From positions 16,423,193-16,487,192 of the forward strand of contig NC_054534.1 of the NCBI RefSeq assembly GCF_017654505.1: a stretch of 64,000 bases of DNA. Direction: 5' to 3'. Position 1 is the first letter of the stretch, and the number at the start of each line of letters is the position of its first letter. Under the pieces are notes generated by a model. That model did not search any database and was not told the origin of the DNA. It saw only the letters and a list, made by a program, of their open reading frames with translations. Both the position numbers and the translations under genes were made by a program. Of this stretch, positions 58,671 through 64,000 are shown one piece after another. This DNA is from Polyodon spathula. Its lineage: Eukaryota; Chordata; Actinopteri; Acipenseriformes; Polyodontidae.

Positions 58671-59330
58671 CCTGAAAACACACAGTACAGCCCTACACAT
58701 GAGCCTGAATCTGAAAACACACAGCACAGCCCTACACATGAACCTAAACCTGAAAACACACAGCACAGCCCTACACATGAACCTAAACCTGAAAACACAC
58801 AGCACAGCCCTACACATGAACCTAAACCTGAAAACACACAGCACAGCCCTACACATGAACCTAAACCTGAAAACACACAGCACAGCCCTACACATGAACC
58901 TAAACCTGAAAACACACAGCACAGCCCATACACATGAGCCTAAACCTGAAAACACACAGCACAGCCCTACACATGACCCTAAACCTGAAAACACACAGCA
59001 CAGCCCTACACATGAACCTAAACCTGAAAACACACAGCACAGCCCTACACATGAACCTAAACCTGAAAACACACAGCACAGCCCTACACATGAACCTAAA
59101 CCTGAAAACACACAGCACAGCCCTACACATGAACCTAAACCTGAAAACACACAGCACAGCCCACATGAACCTAAACCTGAAAACACACAGCACAGCACTA
59201 CACATGAACTTAAACCTGAAAACACACAGCACAGCCCTACACATGAACCTAAACCTGAAAACACACAGCACAGCCCTACACATGAACCTAAACCTGAAAA
59301 CACACAGCACAGCCTTACACGTGAACTTAA
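58671..59330. repeat. 39-bp minisatellite, about 17 units
   Basis: The unit begins CCTGAAAACACACAGCACAG and continues with CCCTACACATGAACCTAAA. Units are nearly identical, with a one-base insertion near 58927 and a three-base deletion near 59160. Because 39 is divisible by three and the unit has no stop in several frames, long open frames (up to 235 codons) appear on both strands. They are repeat artefacts until shown otherwise. Confidence 0.95.
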
Positions 59331-62300
59331 ATCTTGTTTTCAAATCTATGGTGCATTTCTTTAGAGCATATATATGTATTTCTACCTGGGCACAAGTAAT
59401 ATTATTAATTTCTATCACAGGTGAATCCCTTCTTGTTGTCTTCCATTTATCACCTGCTGTGAAAAACATTTCCATTTAGACTCATCTTGTTGTCAGTAAT
59501 ATTATAGAAATAATTAGTAATTATTATAGAAATACTAGAATGCAATGCAATTCTGTGTTGTTGGTATAATCACTGGACAATGATGAACTATCAATAAAAA
59601 ATGAATGAATGTCACCGACGAGAGACTCTGAGTGCGAGCAATTACATCACATAGCAACCGTTGCCGACTTCATTCCGGATCTGAGTTAGATTAGAAAAGA
59701 ATGATGTTTGAAAAACGTATTTTATTTGTTTGTGAAAAAAAACTTAAATCTTATATCTTATATATGATTATATTATGTGTTCATAGTGAAATTGCAATTT
59801 ATTTGTAGTTACTAAAATACAACTAACTAGACCCACAAGAATCCAATCCCATTTCACAGGAATATGTATTTTTACAGTTTTTACCTGCAAAACTCGCTCC
59901 CAGCAGAATCTAAATCATGCAGTGAGTTTGTCACTTTCATTGATACGGGAACAGCCTTGTTTCTAGCAGTTCAACTCTTCAGTTCATGTTCTAGTTCTCT
60001 GCAAGGGTGAATAGTTGTGCTCCTGTTAAGTAGATGACTACTATGAAGAGAGTAATCCAGAGGATCAAATCTGAGGGGTCTTCTCACTCTTCTAGGAGGA
60101 TCATCTTCCAAGACATCTCCCTCCTCCTGATGTACAGCCCACACAAGCACATGAAGCCTGACATTGAATAGGCTACAAACCAGATTTATATGTTTTTCAA
60201 CCAGTAAGTAGCCTGTCCTGTTCAGACGAGTTAACAATGCAATTTAATGTAGCATTACAAATAATAAAATACATAAATGACCTATTGGATAATTAAACAG
60301 ACTTTTTTTATTATCACTATTGTCTTAAATACATGTTCCTAAACACAGAAATTATGCTAGTAAATTAGACCATTCAGACACATCTCCTCTGCCTGGTCTG
60401 AGGCACATGTCAATTATGATGCCTATAACTGCAAATTAACAGCACCGTACAGCTTTATGAATCAGATGAATAAGATTTGAATGAGAAAATTGGTCTCCAA
60501 GGGTATGTTATTCTAAAGTCCAAAGGTAAATGGCTTTAATGAATCACCGCTGAAATACTGTCATGTTAAACACTATTGCGGGCACGGTAAAGGGGCGGGT
60601 AAGTTTTATGCATATGGGCCTCTGAGTTGTTTTTTCTATTTAAAACATTTCTTTCTAATTGATACTTGTTTGGTAATGAGCTTTGTGAATAGGGTCCATT
60701 GTCATTCTTAAATAGCAGCTCCATTAAATCAGTGTGTTTATGGCTACATTTATTTATTAAAAGAAATACAAGACGTGTCCATTTTAAGAGGAAGGTGATG
60801 TTACAGCCATGGTTCCCCCATAGTAGTCTCTTCACGTACCAGGCCATAATGGTCTTCTGGGATGGTTGAGTTCATGTGGCAAAGCAGCCTCTGATTATCT
60901 AAGTTGCAGTTGCAGTCAGTGATATAGATGTTTAGACTAGGGTGGCACCCTCTGTTCCTGTGTGTAGCTGATAATGTCTTGAGTCTTTAGATGCTTGATA
61001 CTATGTAAGTATGGTTGATATTTTTTTTGTTGTTGTTTTGTTTTGTTTTTTTAATTAATAGTGCTACATGAAGAGTAGCGGTACCACTAAATGTGTTTTC
61101 ATTCATAACTAAATGTGTTTGTTAACTGGGTATATTGTGAACCAATTAGACCACACCTACAAAATGAATCAAATATGCTGAACAGTCATTTACAGAAAGT
61201 TTCTGTTGGTGGTTAGGCAGAGCTCATTGAGAGCTATCCATTTGGAAAAGATAACCTTTCCCCTAAAATAACAGCAATAAAACAATACAGCGGAGTTCCT
61301 GAGTTATGACAACCAAAGGAACTAAGTAAAATGTTCCAGCTCATTGCAGCAGAAGTGGTTTTCAGATAGAGTACATTGGTATTCTTAAGGAGGAAGTACT
61401 GTACACTGCTGTTGAAATGAAGTAACTGCAGTAACTATGGGTGTTTCCATGGTATAAAATAGAAACAGTAAGGTAAACACTTAGCCAAGTCAGGAATGTC
61501 TAAGGCTAAAACAATTTCATTGATTTATTGCTACTAATCTATAATATTGGATGCCAAAGTGTTTGGCATCCAATATTACAGATTGTTTTAATTTATTGCT
61601 ACTAATGTTGGGCTATTGGGGGTTTTAGCAGGGGATGATCTCCTGACAATCAGATAGTCAGGGTGAGAAAATACCACAGGACTTCACTTGAAGGGGATGG
61701 GCACTTTAATCTTGTTGTGCAACAAAATACGAGGCACTCAGTTCAGACAGGCATTTGAAGATGCACTTATTGGAAGCTATGGTTATGACTATGGATTAAT
61801 TGTGTTATATAGCATTGTCATCACAGGATGAGTTTAAAGTTAAATACCTCATTTGGCAAACATTGCCTTTAGAAAGTGCCACATAACAAGAAGCTGAAAC
61901 TAGACCATCTCTTTACTTACATGCGTGACATTATCACAGGTAAGGAGTTTGGACTGAAAGTTAAGGCAAAGGAGATACTAGGTTGAAATCCCTACTTGGT
62001 TTCTGACTTCTGTGTTGGTTTCTAACTTAATATTGTGATTTATTCTTTTACAGATATAAGTACATAAGTTCCTGAGAACTGCAGTCCTAAAATACCAAGC
62101 CAGGAATTGCATCTAGACTGGGCATGCAGAAGTTGCTAATTTACAGATTTACTTCATCACCATGCCAAGGAGCTGTCAAAAAACGAAAATAAGATAATGG
62201 TCTTTGTATGTCAACTTCACTTAAATACCTTTTTCATTGTACACAGTCCTTCTTTTGAGGGGCCAGAGATCTCTCTGGAGCCAGGCTTATTTTTAGTATG

Positions 62301-62492
62301 CATTCTTCAATACATTTTCTTGGAAAGCTTACCTGCTTTTCTCACAGCACACCTTTAACAAGACTCCTGCATATTGGTTGAACAGATTTAATTATAAGGT
62401 ATGTATATGTATGCATTTGGGATTTGCTATGTGAAATGTAGCAACAAACCTTTCATTTATTTGCAATTTCTTTAGTCATGTGGTCAGATTTT
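59331..62492. other. intergenic, no gene recognised
   Basis: AT-rich sequence with short open frames. Contains a near-perfect 23-bp inverted repeat at 61536-61584. Confidence 0.45.
61536..61584. repeat. 23-bp inverted repeat with 3-nt loop
   Basis: Arms 61536-61558 and 61562-61584 pair with one mismatch around a GTG loop. A short direct repeat (ATTTATTGCTACTAAT) flanks the hairpin on both sides. Confidence 0.9.
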
Positions 62493-62580
62493 AAATGCAG
62501 CTCTAGTGCTTCCAAAGGGTAGAGCTGTTGTAAGAGAATAATACTGTTTAATTACACCATGTAGCACTAGAGCTGCATTT
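62493..62580. repeat. 88-bp fold-back element
   Basis: Perfect 18-bp inverted arms (62493-62510, AAATGCAGCTCTAGTGCT, and 62563-62580) enclose 52 bp. It directly abuts the poly-T and inverted-repeat start of the second CACTA-like copy. Confidence 0.85.
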
Positions 62581-62594
62581 TTTTTTTTTTTTTG

Positions 62595-63351
62595 GTTCCT
62601 GGGTAGTAAGTGTTATTTCCTAATTGCTTATGCCTCAAAAGTATAGAAAATTGCTATTATTCCCCACAAACTTTGCTTTTGTGACCAGGACAGTGATATT
62701 TTGAAATTTACCTATTTTCCAGAACATTTCAGATAGATTCAGTGCTGAGTAAACTTGGAGTAACTTCTAGAACTTTCCAGTAATATAAATAGTAGTATAA
62801 ATACAGGGGCCTTAAGCCCACCAGTTCAGTTTAGTTCCAGCTGCCTAAGTGGATACATATCTGCATTTTTCTGAGATGGCATCAAGAGGCTGCAATGGTG
62901 GCATTCCTGATGGGTCTCCAAGGTGGTTTTACCAAGTTTCCCTGCTATCTTTGCCTTTGGGACAGCAGGGACACCAAGGCGCACTACCACAGGCGGGACT
63001 GACCACAGCGGACCGAGTTCTCTGTGGGGAGGAACAACGTCAAGTGGGAGCCACTGGTGGACCCCCGGAAGGTGCTGATGCCACCACTGCACATCAAATT
63101 GGGCCTTATGAAACAATTTGTCAGAGCTCTAGATAAGGAGTCGGCAGCCTTCAAGTACCTTCAAGACTTCTTCCCTAAGCTGTCTGAGGCAAAGGTCAAA
63201 GCCGGTGTCATCGTCGGACCACAGATAAAGAAGATCCTGGAGTGCAATGAATTCCCCAAGAAGCTCACTAGTTTGGAGAAACGGTTTGGAACAGCTTTGT
63301 CGCAGTGGTTCGGGGCTTCCTGGGCAATCACAAGGCCGAAAACTATGTGGA
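62595..63351 (+). mobile_element. CACTA-like element copy 2, truncated at both ends
   Basis: Closely related to 42369-43870 without the LTR. It has the same left inverted-repeat sequence from GGTTCCTGGGTAG, the same 5' region, the same MASRGC/NGGIP junction and the same coding remnant. Its extreme 5' terminus is replaced by poly-T, and homology stops after AACTATGTGGA at 63351, so the right inverted repeat is absent. A one-base loss near 63283 breaks the frame. Confidence 0.85.
63024..63351 (+). pseudogene. transposon-derived ORF fragment (copy 2)
   Basis: Carries NNVKWEPLVDPRKVLMPP and LDKESAAFKYLQDFFPKLSE, as in copy 1. A frameshift follows KKLTSLEKR, and the 3' half seen in copy 1 is missing. 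Confidence 0.8.
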
Positions 63352-63503
63352 TATCTCTGAAGTTCAGAGTCTGCTCCTTGTTTTGGTGACTCACTATCAG
63401 TAGATACTGTACACTGAGCCAGATGGGTATGGTTTTGAATACTACCTGATTGAGAACTTCCTTAACTTGATTAAATCTCCATTGTGAGAAGGAAGGTGCT
63501 TCC

Positions 63504-63779
63504 ATGTCCAAAACTGCACAAACAACTCTGAAAGGTGATGAGTCCATGGGCCATTCTGCACCTTCAAATTATCTGAAGGAATTAGAGGGAGTAATCATTT
63601 ATGAAAGGTCATTATCCTCACCTCAAGGACATTCCAACTGCTTCAGCAAATTGGCACAGTGCTTGTTGAGTTACAGGTTACCACAGTTTTATGTTGCACC
63701 TTTTCAATTGCAATACATATTAAAGAGCCCATATCGAATGGAACTTGAACATTTGGATATTCCACAAGCTGAGCTGTGA
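63504..63779 (+). CDS. unrecognised 91-codon open frame
   Basis: An open frame starting at 63504 and ending with a stop codon at 63777-63779. It includes GHSNCFSKLAQCLLSYRLPQ and FYVAPFQLQYILKSPYRMEL. The mixed hydrophobic and charged pattern looks more protein-like than the surrounding noise. I do not recognise the family. It could be an exon of a gene running past the window, a fragment of another element, or chance. Confidence 0.2.
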   Translation: MSKTAQTTLKGDESMGHSAPSNYLKELEGVIIYERSLSSPQGHSNCFSKLAQCLLSYRLPQFYVAPFQLQYILKSPYRMELEHLDIPQAEL

Positions 63780-64000
63780 AATAGGCTTGCTTGTTACTAG
63801 TTTTTTTTTTTTTTTTAACATTGACAGTTAAATATTAATTTTATAAAAATGTCACCATTTGAATTCTAGAGTAAAAACCTTGATAAATTTGACCTATTGC
63901 CTAACAAAATCTTCTTAATCGGGGCTTCACTATAACTAAAAGTCTAGATGAGGGCTTGAGAGGAGTCTCTTCATTGTCTGTGCTATTAATCACACATAAT

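Noticed and set aside
58671..59330. CRISPR-like array
   Set aside because: The units are contiguous and identical along their length with no unique spacers, and the context is a vertebrate genome. It is a minisatellite.
58657..59479. Long open frames (235, 221, 191 and 181 codons) on both strands
   Set aside because: They are produced by the 39-bp repeat, whose length is divisible by three and which has few stops in several frames. No start context, splice signals or non-repeat domain.

Overview
The window looks like vertebrate, most likely ray-finned fish, nuclear DNA. It has an intron-rich gene with GT-AG introns, single-exon claudin genes, Tc1, hAT and LTR transposon remnants, tRNA-derived SINEs, and many AT and poly-T microsatellites. 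An egg-yolk-receptor-type LRP gene (LRP13-like) fits an egg-laying vertebrate. The species cannot be fixed from the sequence; a non-teleost fish such as a sturgeon or paddlefish is only a guess.

Positions 1-31090 hold one large plus-strand gene of the LDL-receptor family, cut at its 5' end by the window edge. I resolved 30 coding exons (227-30927). Splice phases agree at every junction and the total is a whole number of codons, about 2,008 residues. The domain order is: YWTD beta-propeller, EGF, second divergent propeller with no EGF after it, 13 LDLa repeats, an LDLR-like EGF pair, propeller, EGF, propeller, EGF, one more LDLa, Ser/Thr-rich stalk, EGF, transmembrane helix and a short tail with an FxNxxY motif. 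Nine of the 13 central LDLa repeats come from three tandem copies of a two-exon, three-repeat cassette. This fits LRP13, a vitellogenin-binding oocyte receptor. The 6-kb intron before the stalk/TM exon holds a dead hAT transposase.

Positions 31091-38200 are intergenic and rich in mobile elements: a MIR/CORE-like SINE, a degenerate Tc1 element with both ends, a second tRNA-derived SINE, and an internally deleted Tc1 element. Positions 38297-41703 hold two tandem minus-strand claudin-23-type genes. The upstream copy in map order (38297) looks intact. The second (40894) has an open frame but has lost the conserved start codon, a signature extracellular cysteine and part of TM3.

Positions 42345-44402 hold a CACTA-like DNA transposon with terminal inverted repeats of about 150 bp and a TTA target duplication. 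It is interrupted by a 739-bp solo LTR with its own 5-bp target duplication. A second copy of the same internally deleted transposon lies at 62595-63351 and preserves the empty LTR site. Between them is about 18 kb without recognisable genes. It holds a second solo LTR of the same family in the opposite orientation (56367-57068), a 17-unit 39-bp minisatellite (58671-59330), simple repeats and several short perfect hairpins.
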